From Paraescarpia echinospica (Eukaryota > Annelida > Polychaeta > Sabellida > Siboglinidae), in the NCBI GenBank assembly GCA_020002185.1, contig CM034534.1, positions 62,862,771 through 62,926,770 on the forward strand: a DNA stretch of 64,000 bases, read 5' to 3'. The notes beneath the pieces are model-generated. The model saw nothing but the letters and a program-made list of their open reading frames with translations. It made no database searches and had not been told where the DNA came from. Shown piece after piece: positions 54,497 through 64,000 of this stretch; within the stretch, counting starts at the first letter, position 1, and each line of letters begins with the position of its first letter. Both the position numbers and the translations under genes were made by a program.

Positions 54497-57400
54497 GTGA
54501 GGATCTTGTATGCATGCGTGCATGTACATAAGCATGCATCTGGAATTTGTTGACGTGTGTGTGCAGTACACTTTAGCTAATAACTCTAAAATACAAATGT
54601 TGACCCAGTATCATAAAAATCTGCATGGTTCATAACAATTGAGAAAATTGACAAGGTTGTACTTGGCTTTTAAAAATAATAGACACTAAGGAAATTCCTT
54701 GTTTACTGTCTCTCTGATACAAATAATATATATATATACCCAGTTCTTTGATATTTGTTGTAAGAGCAGCAGTCATGGGGTTGTGTATCAGTGTTTATTT
54801 TGTGTCTGGTTCCCAGTTGTGAGCAGGCACTTAGCCAGAGACCCATCTGCTGTTCTTCAAGACTGCCATCTAACTAGCCAAGATGGGTAATTACAACTAA
54901 TAAGACTGGTGGAATTTAGGGGGACCATCTGGCCACTAGACTAACTAATAGTTCCAAGTCAAGGGGCCCATATTAATGACTGTCATTGGCACAACTGGTA
55001 GTCAAACAAATTGAATGGGTCAGTGTTAATGAAATAAATGGCTCAAATGACATTAGTTTGTCATTAAAAAACCTAAATTGGTCAATAAATGGTTGTGATT
55101 TATGTGAATGTTTTCTATACAAGCCAAAAGGCAAACTTTTGATTAATTCAAGACTGGCAAAAAAAAATTTCGGGCTAAGGACCTGGTTGTGGGTAACATG
55201 TTTTGACATGAACAGTTATGAAATATATGAACAATGGCAGATTAACCTGATCCGAAATGCAATGATGCAATGTTATCAAATTATAATGTTCACTACTTTT
55301 TCCCTGTGCATCCAGAAAGCTAAAATTTGTGACTGAATTAGCTATTCTCTGATCTATATTGTATATGATCAATAACATTGCATGGGGTGTAAACAATGTC
55401 ACAAAATGAACAAATATTGGGATAGTCAGTCAATGAAAAGTTCAGTGATAAAAAAATGACCAAAACTAGATTTGTTTATTATGTCTATCACAAAGTAAAA
55501 TATGATTGTTAAAGCTATTTAGAAATGTAAAGTACTACGTAACTGAATGCCAGCTTTGTGGAATAACCAACAATTACCCATGTGACTGCCCTTCTCAGTA
55601 AAGCTGAACTTATTACTGTGGCTACCAGAAACATGCTAGATAGGCATGTGTATCTCACACTTCTACTCTTGTCTTTTGCAGTATTACGAGGAGTTGCTAA
55701 TTGAGGAATGCATAAAGGATTGCAGTGATGACTTGAGTGACAGTGGTGTCGTATGCTTCGTCAGTCCACCGACACAACCGACGCCGCCATCGCCACAGTC
55801 GTCGCAACACCAATGGCAGCAACCCTCGTCACAACAACAGTTTTCCGTTGTTGATGGTATGCAGTCGTTAAACATGAACAGCAGCGCAGAAAACATCAGC
55901 AGCAGTCACAGCAGCCACAATGGGCAACAAGTATGTATCTGACTATATAGTATAATCGAGGTGTAGCAAAACATCCTGCCACTGAAAACGTTTTCAAATA
56001 TTTTACTAAATAAATGGGCATTGCCATTATGCACCATTACTGAGACTCTTTCACTTTACGAACTGAGCAAAGTGCAACCCAATTACCATATGATATTTAC
56101 ATATTTAATTTTAGCTAAGTATGCATGTGTACATTTCCGAATGTCTGCATGGGCACACGGATGTAAACAAAAGCCCAGTGGAGTCGAGCTCAGCAGTAAA
56201 CATGCTGAATGGGTACGTGAATAAATGACTATATCATCATTCTTGCAGGATTATATTCAATTATGATATACATCTACAAGAACGCATTTATCATAGTATA
56301 CAAATGATTTGGTTTATATTACTTTGTGAAAACATAAACCAAAAAAAGTGTAACAAAAATCAATGGTTTGGTGTCGGGATTGAACCAGCGTCGCCTGATT
56401 ACAAAATAAATGCCAAGGAACCAACACGTTTACCAACTGAGCTAGCAGAATCGACAGAAATTCACTGACTGATTTAAGTTGTTATGATAAATTATACAAC
56501 TCCTTCATATATCGATATTCTAGTGATATGAGATTATACACGTTACTTTCTGTAGCTGGATACAATGTATGTTTGTTATGTATGTTTATTGGTGTAGATT
56601 ATCTCCCGTTGGTTGCATCCAATATAATTATTCTAAAAATGAGCCCAAGCTCAGCGAAACCTAGTCGACTTGTAGTAGGCCCATTCACATTCATTGTTTT
56701 GAATAAAATTGGATCCATGTGGAACCATAAGATAATTGCTTGTTCCTCTATGATGACTAGTATTTGTAGTACATCGGAATATCGCACAATAACTAATTTT
56801 GACACTCGTTTCGACCCGAAAGCTATCCTTGTAATCATGCTCTGAATGCATGGAAAGGGTCGGCCTGATGCGAGTATGGGTCATATGTGACGTCACATCT
56901 TGGCATCCCGAAAAGCGCGCCAAAAATATGCATATTCGAAAATGTCCGGCTACACAGCATAAAATGTGGAATTTCTAATTCATTTAATTTTAAAATTTTT
57001 GTTGGCTTGGTGGACATGGAAATAGATAGCAGGATGTAATATAATATGAATTCAAGCAATAGATGTTTTTATTCCCTTTAAGATAACAGTATGACAACAT
57101 TTACAATTAATGGATTTCGCGACTGTCCTAATCAGAACCAGTCAAAATTTAATGCTAAATAATATAATCTGGATGAACGCTAAATAATATAATCTGGATG
57201 AACGTACTCTACCAGTTCATAGAATTAGTATTTATACGTACAGCCCCCTGCTAACATATAACAAGCCTTGACGTCTCCCCGCAAAAAACTACTTCTGGAT
57301 ATGCGCATTAAGTGTCGGTGTGGCAGTATTTTTCAGCATTTCATTTCAAGTGATACTACCCAAAACACTGGTGACAAAATGTGTTTGAAAAACACCTCTT

Positions 57401-60400
57401 ATTTGTAGCATGGTGTTGACCTGGCTTTACATAATTAAATAAATACCCTAGGAAAAGGTACTTGATTAATGGTAGCCACTACTCGAAAACGCCCATATAA
57501 CCAATATGCCATATCTCTTTTAATATTGAACATATCATAACCAGATTTGGAGCACTAATTAAAAAATGAATGGTATATGATGTGTGAAATATGGGCACGT
57601 TTGGTTGCGTATTACCATGGCAATGAACGTTTCAAGTGAGATGGATTTTCACATCGTTGAAAATTATTCTGAGCTAACAACAGTATGTGTGATCATGCAA
57701 CTGTCAAGAATCAATAGCTAGAATACTCCTTTGGTAATAAGGTGTTTTTGGGCAAGGATATCTGACTTCTGTGACTGTTCAGGTTTGAGCATTTTTCAAG
57801 ACGTCATGAAAAAAGCTCAAACCTAAAGTCCCATCTCACAACAGTCATTGCAGTCAAACTTCCTTCTAGCTAATGATTCTATTCTGGCTAATGATTCTTG
57901 ACAACTGCACGATCACACATACAATTGTTAGCTCAGAATAATTTTCAAGGATGCATGCCCCTCTATCACTCTAGAAATGTTGATTGTCATGGCACTGCAC
58001 AAGCAAATGAGCCCACATTCCATATTTCATGTACTATTCATTTAACTAATTAGTACTCAAAATTTGGCTAAGATATGTTCAGTACTAACAGAGATATGGC
58101 CTATGGCCGTTTTCGAGTAGTGGCTACCCTTAAATTCTGCAAAATTTGAAAGGAAATGTCTTTTCCGCCATTCCAATGACTTATTTTACTGTAATAATTA
58201 CAATAATAATAATAACAAGAGTATGTATTGCTTACGGCATGTTCGGATGAAATTTGTTTAAATTATCATGTCTTTACATATTTTAGATAACGGATGTTTT
58301 TCAGTCGTTGAACAAGCTACGTTTGTTTATTGTTGTAAACAGTTGCACTCCTTAGTAATTTTGTACGTGTGTACAAACTGCAAGTTCTATCACACTCTTT
58401 AATTGTGCTAGTGAAATTGGTTTGATTTTCACAATCGATCATTTTGGCCAAACCGATCGAAGATTGATTATGATGGTGAGTTATTCTAAAAGTCTAATAG
58501 CTAGGTGGCAGTAGTAGTACTACTAGTGCATCACATCAGTTGTTACTGACGTAAACATACAACACATTTCACTTAATCAAATGTACCCACATATTCATGT
58601 AATCATCACTAGAAAATGGTCAAACTTCCCTGCAATGTGTATAAATATAATGTGTTGTATCTTCCTGTAACATCATGTTTCGAATAATGACTACGTATTT
58701 GGACACTGTATATTTTTAGTCCTTTGGCCGAAGATCCAAGGGACTATTGCCATCACTCTGTGTCCGCCGTTAGCTGCCGTATCTCAGAAACCGTTCAGCA
58801 ACTTTTTCTCTAATTTTGCATAGACATATCTTAGGGCACTGCCACTATGCACGAGAAATCTGTATTTGATTGAATCATTTTAAGGGCTCCCTAGGGCCTC
58901 CAAGGACCCCAAAACTGGTGAAAATGTAACATTTTGCCTATTTTTTCAAAAACTGTTCAGCAACTTTTTTCTAATTTTGCATCGATGTATCTTAGGGTGC
59001 TGCCACTATATACAAGAAATCTGTATTTGATTGAATCATTCTAAGGGGCCCCCAAAGTGCAAAGTTTTACATTATCTAGTGATGTGGTTTTGAGAAGGGC
59101 CCTTGAGACCACCCCCAACAGTAGATGTTGTGTATTGTGCCACAAAGTCAACAGCTGTAACTAATCTCTACAGCCTAGTCCATTGAGACCTTGACTAATC
59201 TTTCATTGGTCACAGCACCCAGGCAGAGTAGACACACTTGATCCCTGTTAGACTAAACAGTTGCCTAACACTTTTAAACTGTATCTTCAAAACTATTGAT
59301 TTTCTATAATTGCAAGTTGTGTTTATTTTTTATTTTCTTTAGACTACCTTTTACTCTCAGATAATCTGTCCTCTTAATTTTATACATAAAGACATAATCT
59401 GGCATAACTTTAAACATTTTTGTAGCAGCACATTTGTACTTCCAGTGTATCATATATTTATCACTTGTGTATTACACCCAGCTGTGGAGCTAAGATTCTC
59501 TGCCTGCTATTGTTTGATGGAAACTGTGACTAATCTGTAATTGGTCACTGGCAGTAGCTTGTTTCAACAGACAGCATTAAGCCACTAGACCCCTGTTAAA
59601 CTGTACAGTTGCCTATAGGTTTTAAACTGTGTCAAACAGTGAGTCTACCTTTTGCTCTCAAATAATCTGTCCTCTTAGTTTTACACATAAAGACATAATC
59701 TGGCATAACTTGTTAAGTCTTTGTAGCAGCACATTTGTACTTCCAGTGTATCATTGCAACATAACATACATATTACATACTGTGTGCCACATTTGAATGT
59801 TGTGCATGTAATATTTCCATGCAATCCATTTGCATATATAATTTCAACAACCGTTTTCTTCATTTTCACTTTTTGACCCCTACCATGTTCAGTGGTCCAT
59901 AACTTCGCCAATTTTTGTAGCAGTCATAATTTTTGAAACCATGTAAAGCACCCTACCAAACCTTTACAAGGATGTAAGAAAACAATGTTAAATTTTTTTT
60001 ACTTATCACTCATTTGGTCAGCCTCACATATAGACGTATTAGTCCAAAGGACTTCAGGGCCACTTGGCCCATTTTTTTATTCCCTAAAAATCTGCAAAAA
60101 TAATAATTTTTCATTACTGTTGTCGGACAGCTTTGTCAATAGTGAGAGATTCAGTGTTTGTGGCATACAAAAATGTTGAGGAGCAACCAACGTGTTTATT
60201 CGGACACTGTTTTTGGACACCTTAAAAATGATTTTTTTTGTGCTGTATGTTTTCGGACAACTGATCTCAGTTAATTAGTTTAGGACTTTACGTGCCGAAT
60301 GAATACATACAGTGATTACGGTAATTACTACCCTGTTCTGACATGGGTGTCTGTCTTGTAGGGGTCGTTGCCAGCACAGGTGGTCATGTCGAGCAAACTC

Positions 60401-60478
60401 AACCCCAACGCACCCGTGTTCATCCCACGCACCGCAGGCAGCAAGACGTCGGAGACGGACGAAGCCGGGCTGAGATAG
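54344..60478 (+). CDS. PAIP2: PAIP2-type poly(A)-binding protein-interacting protein (3 coding exons)
   Basis: Exons 54344-54496, 55682-55930 and 60362-60478 join in phase 0 to 172 residues. PAIP2 binds poly(A)-binding protein in the cytoplasm and represses translation by displacing it from poly(A). PAM1-like acidic region: NVDFSEFMWMADEELEDFDR, then YYEELLIEECIKDCSDD (residues 31-68), matching the FAEYMWM...EEELWEEEFIERC pattern of vertebrate PAIP2. PAM2 motif: SSKLNPNAPVFIP (144-156), with the key Leu147 and Phe154 present. Vertebrate PAIP2 is about 127 residues; the extra length is a Gln/Ser/Pro-rich linker (about 75-134). The start is the first ATG of the frame in exon 1; a second follows at 54,347, and an untranslated first exon probably lies upstream. 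Confidence 0.92.
55682..55930 (+). CDS. PAIP2: PAIP2 coding exon 2 (residues 52-134)
   Basis: Acceptor tcttttgcag, donor GTATGT. Starts YYEELLIEECIKDCSDDLSD, completing PAM1, then a low-complexity Pro/Gln/Ser linker (PPTQPTPPSPQSSQHQWQQP). Confidence 0.9.
56370..56457 (-). repeat. tRNA-like sequence (tRNA pseudogene or SINE head)
   Basis: On the minus strand: TAGCTCAGTTGGTAAACG (A box), a Thr-like TTTGTAATC in the anticodon position, and GCTGGTTCAATCCCGACA (B box). The anticodon stem does not pair well, so this is not a functional tRNA gene. It lies in the second PAIP2 intron. Confidence 0.6.
57147..57200. repeat. 27-bp tandem duplication
   Basis: GCTAAATAATATAATCTGGA plus TGAAC is present twice in a row. 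Confidence 0.85.
57470..58129. mobile_element. 660-bp fold-back element flanked by TTAA
   Basis: TTAA sits on both sides (57,466-57,469 and 58,130-58,133). The ends are inverted copies (GGTAGCCACTACTCGAAAAC), and the similarity continues inwards for about 300 bases on each arm (for example GTGTGATCATGCAACTGTCA against its inverted copy near 57,905), so nearly the whole element can form one long hairpin. No ORF. TTAA duplications are typical of piggyBac and Kolobok relatives. Confidence 0.8.
58716..60085 (+). mobile_element. Interspersed repeat, uninterrupted copy of the element at 23.5-26.8 kb
   Basis: It begins TTTAGTCCTTTGGCCGAAGA and ends in AGTCCAAAGGACTTCAGGGC; both ends can form small hairpins around AGTCC/GGACT. 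Internal direct duplication: 59,355-59,462 resembles 59,655-59,752. Long stretches match the reverse complement of the CCDC125 intron copy. It lies in the second PAIP2 intron. No coding capacity was recognised. Confidence 0.6.
60362..60478 (+). CDS. PAIP2: PAIP2 terminal exon with PAM2 motif (residues 135-172)
   Basis: Acceptor tgtcttgtag; encodes GSLPAQVVMSSKLNPNAPVF and IPRTAGSKTSETDEAGLR, then TAG. PAM2 is the peptide that docks in the MLLE domain of poly(A)-binding protein. Confidence 0.95.
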   Translation, partial: GSLPAQVVMSSKLNPNAPVFIPRTAGSKTSETDEAGLR

Positions 60479-61825
60479 GTGCTGCTGCTAGTTTGTCATC
60501 CAACCCATGCCTGCTCTCCTGTGTTCTCTGCCCTGTGGCGCCATATGCGAGGAACGCCGCTCGGGGCAGTCGTGTTCATTGTCGGTGCTAGCGGGACGTT
60601 GTTATAGTGACAGGCGACACTCCGTGCGTACAATGTTGCTTCAGACAGCATTACCATGAAGTATGGCTGAAGGGCCTCGTGTTGGTGTTTCTGTATATTC
60701 TCTATTGTTTACAACCTCGTTGTCAGCATGTTTTTGGGTGTTGCTGTGTTGAAGCCATGTTCGTGGCTGTCGAAACCGTGTCCCGTTATTTTAAAACAAG
60801 TTTTTCAGCATGCTTGATTGATCCTCGTGGGTGGGGGTATTCATGCAGCAATTTGCAAAATTTTACTTGTTTTGTCTTGGTGCCAAGAGAGAAACTGAAA
60901 GTCAGTTGGGTTTAAGTATTCGGGCTCATTGTAATTCACTAGTTAATGGGTTTTAATTTGTAAGTTTCTGTTTTAGTTGATCATTCCAGTGTTGTTGTCC
61001 GAACATGTAAGCGCTGCGATCGACCCCGGCATTGTTTTACAAACGTTTCTCGGTCATAGGGCGGGTCTCTCGTAGTTCTGGCACTTCAAGCAGGCTGGTG
61101 ACAACCAGTATGTAGATTGTTCTCAATTGGTCTGTAATTTTTTCGCATTGTAAATCCATTTTATCAATACACCTCTTAGTAGTGTACATTGTTCTGAGGT
61201 GGAACTAGAATTTAGCATGTGCCGGTGCTTGTCGGCGAAGATGTTGCTTGTGGACGTCTGCTGTTTGAAGGAAGTGAATACTAAACCGAGTTGTAATGGA
61301 CAGTACTAGATATCAGACGTTGCAGTGTATATGTACAGTGCAGTATCTGCCTCACGTCAGAAGGATGTGTTGTGTGCTCGGCTGGAGCGGCTTACTACAG
61401 TCATTTGCCATTCAAATTGTATCAACTGAGTTCCCAGTGGTGTTGCTGGTTTGTTTTGTTTGGCTGTTGTCTTCGATTGCGTGGACTCTCACTAATGTGA
61501 AGCTGTTTTGATGAACTGCCATCCCAGATGTCTAACTGGTATACATGCAATAATAATTCGGCAAGACACTGTCACTTATTGTTCCACACATAACACGCGC
61601 ATACTAATTTTACCCATTTCTACACAAACAGTTGTCATAACATTTTCAGAAAGCAATAATAAAATGGAAAGATTTTTATTTTATGCTCTTCGCGAGTGGG
61701 TATTTACTAAAAATAAAAGGTTTTGGTTTTCAACACACGTTGGTAAAATGTCTAAAATAAATTTGGTCATCTATTTATATATTTATAAATGGTGTACATT
61801 TATCCATTTGGAGGCTTCTAATAAA
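60479..61825 (+). other. Probable PAIP2 3' UTR
   Basis: Follows the stop without a gene of its own. Candidate poly(A) signals on the plus strand are AATAAA at about 61,654, 61,819 and 61,993. The reading frames within (60,343-61,834) are unremarkable. Confidence 0.5.
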
Positions 61826-62599
61826 TTGTTTTAATCTAATTCCATGACGTATGTTTTGAGATTAGCAGAAAAAAGTTTATAATTATTCTGCATTTTAGAT
61901 GTTTATGAAATACTTGGCAAAGCAGCAAAACCATTTAATTACTGGCTTGACAATGGTTTAATGCTCGACGATTGAGAGGAATTGTTGGTGAAATAAAATT
62001 ATTTAGTGAGAAGTGTTTGTGTTATGTGATGTTATACTGAGGTTGAAGAAATTACAATTTTACTAGAAATGTTTGTAACAAGCATGTATAGGCACACTGG
62101 TGTAACCATACACTGAGTGGAGGTATATATATGTATGGGTGCTGCCTTTTTGTATTTCAGACCACTTGTATAAGATCACCAGGGAGCAAGATCTCGTCAT
62201 GTTTAAAAGCTTGGAGCTCCCAGTCTAACCTACCTATAAACTGTGAGAACGCTGTAAATCTTAAGGATATTGCTGATCAATGCATAACAAAGTTTTTGTA
62301 GGATCGGTAAGTTTATGATGCAATCCCAGGACTTGTTACACTTCATGTTCACATCTTTGAATCGATGACATCTACCCACATTGACTAAGTACTTGCGATA
62401 GGTCATACTACTTTACCTATTATCCCTCAGCACCTCTGACTGCTACAAGTCACTAGGAGCCAGTTTCACAATATATTCATATACATGTAAGAACCTTCAT
62501 ACAAAAGGAGATTTCTTAATGCTCGGCGTGTTTTGAGTAGAAACATTCCCGTACAAACTTTTGTATGGTACACCAATGCTTTGTCAAACAGGCTCAGTG

Positions 62600-62960
62600 G
62601 ATCACTGTTAAAACCATCTTGTCTGTTCCTCAGTTATTAGTATTGACAGGTGCACATGGAATGTTCAGATGGTAACAAACATTCAAGTAGTAAGCCATCG
62701 AGGAGACAGATTAGCCTAACCACAAGTGCCTAAAATTGCTGTATCAAATTCACCCCGTCAAGTTCCCACTATCAAGACTGCACGCGGAACAAAGTACAAC
62801 GGATTCAGTGAGCTTCATGATAAGACTATTGCCACCCTGGCTTGATAGTATGATTGCGGGTAACGGAACAGGCAAGATTACTTTAATGATCAACGAGACA
62901 GTGATAACAGCGGCTCTTAATGAGTACAATTATGATTTTCATATTTTATAGATAGTTTGG
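62600..62960. repeat. Interspersed repeat shared with 33.1-33.9 kb
   Basis: CATCTTGTCTGTTCCTCA and AAGTACAACGGATTCAGTGA have counterparts at 33,120 and 33,797. The frame at 62,736-62,951 is probably non-coding. Confidence 0.5.
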
Positions 62961-63539
62961 CATTATTCATTAGGGACAATAAACTTTCTGGTCTCGATGA
63001 GTTGAACGTGTCAAATGTATTTTAGAAGGATATAATTATTACAAAATATTCATGACATGATTTACGTATTCAGAATTTTAGTTTAGTTGTTTATACAGTA
63101 CAAACAATTCATGGTAGTCTAGAGTAATTTTTATGAATTGCAAATATAGTTCCTTTCTATTAAACTGTAGCCATAAAAGGTGTAAATAACAAATGTGATT
63201 ACATACATTGAATGCACTTATTTGCTTAAAATAAACCTTAAAACTATGTGAAGCCTGAATACTTACATGATTTATTTGAAGATGTATATATATTATTATA
63301 CATAATTATTGTTTTAAAACGCTTAGCCTTAGGCCTTAGCAGAACCGAAAGTTGGATATTTAGGATTTAAAACTATAATTTTCCAAAGAAACATGTAGGC
63401 GGTATTTTTTTAATTTAAAGGCGGTGTCGTGAGTTTCATGGTAAACCAGCGATGGTGTAAAGACTCGTCAGTTCTGTCTACAACTTGCTCCCCTGAACTT
63501 GAGACTTATAATCAAGTGTAGACCATTCTACCTGCCGCG

Positions 63540-64000
63540 AGACTTTCCCTCCCTTGTTAATAAGATTAACAAGATTGCCACCCAGAGAATTAACGTTTGT
63601 CTTATCGAGAGTCCGACCCTTTTATCTATGTATTTATAAACATATTCACGCTACTAGCACCCACACAATCAGCAGATAATCTGTTCCATTCATTTACAGT
63701 CCTTTGTGAAAATTAGAACTTTCTTATATCTAATCTACACTGCTCCTTTGCTAATGTAACTTCATGTCCTCTAGTCCTATCTTTCTTAACTGAAAAAAAA
63801 ATATTTCTATCAATATTTTCATAACCATTCATTATTTTAAACACTTCTATCTGATCGCCACTCAATCTCCTGGTCTTTAGTGTTGTTAAGCCGCATTTTT
63901 AGGCGTATTTCGTAACTAAGATCCCTCGGTTTTGGTATCATTTTAGTTGCTTTCCTCTGCACTCTTTCTAGCATATCTATGTTCTTCCTGCGATGTGGCC
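63540..64000 (-). pseudogene. CR1-like LINE reverse transcriptase C-terminus, cut by the window edge
   Basis: The minus strand reads 'TLKTRRLSGDQIEVFKIMNG', KKDRTRGHEVTLAKEQCRLD and 'IRKFSF', the usual C-terminal order of CR1 proteins. Stops and small shifts are present (the A run near 63,795 and the part above 63,890). The RT core would lie beyond the window. Confidence 0.75.

Noticed and set aside
54986..55336. 116-codon frame in the first PAIP2 intron
   Set aside because: No motif, low-complexity AT-rich codons, and it lies between two well-supported exons with matching phases.
60343..60591. Alternative frame over the last PAIP2 exon (MGVCLVGVVASTGGHVEQTQ)
   Set aside because: Shadow of the PAM2-encoding frame, which matches PAIP2 precisely.

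Overview
This is a stretch of animal nuclear DNA, very probably from a marine invertebrate. It is AT-rich, with split genes, GT-AG introns, polyadenylation signals, CR1-type and RTE-type LINE remnants, Ty3/gypsy-like LTR elements, a tRNA-derived SINE, many small inverted-repeat transposons, long (TG)n tracts and large minisatellites. No bacterial features are present. The species cannot be fixed from the sequence; a lophotrochozoan or an invertebrate deuterostome would fit.

Two host genes can be reconstructed exon by exon. On the minus strand, 35.87 to 14.09 kb, lies an orthologue of CCDC125: eleven coding exons, all splice phases compatible, 559 residues. On the plus strand, 54.34 to 60.48 kb, lies a PAIP2-type poly(A)-binding-protein interactor: three coding exons, 172 residues, with a PAM1-like acidic block and a C-terminal PAM2 motif. 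The two genes are divergent, and about 18 kb of mobile DNA lies between them.

Layout. 1-1.3 kb: broken copy of a repetitive uncharacterised gene family (minus). 1.8-4.2 kb: 5'-truncated CR1/jockey-like LINE (plus). 4.2-10.3 kb: three copies of one element with a terminal hairpin (two carrying a GCGATG minisatellite), an RTE-like fragment and small MITEs. 10.3-14 kb: mostly non-coding, with one MITE. 14-36 kb: CCDC125, whose introns hold a 5-kb array of about 79 copies of a 63-bp minisatellite and several nested repeats. 35.0 kb: a tRNA-Val-like SINE. 36.4-37.2 kb: alternating purine/pyrimidine DNA ending in (TG)n. 38.2-43.1 kb: nearly intact Ty3/gypsy-like element (minus) with 162-bp LTRs. 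43.8-45.3 kb: dead LINE. 45.3-51.2 kb: a second, decayed Ty3/gypsy-like element with two nested insertions. 53.8-60.5 kb: PAIP2 and its intronic repeats, including a 660-bp TTAA-flanked fold-back element. 62.6-64 kb: repeats and a CR1 3' remnant.

I see no operon-like or defence-like system. The most unusual features are the CCDC125 minisatellite, whose repeat is in frame with and open from the adjacent exon, and the hairpin/minisatellite element family.
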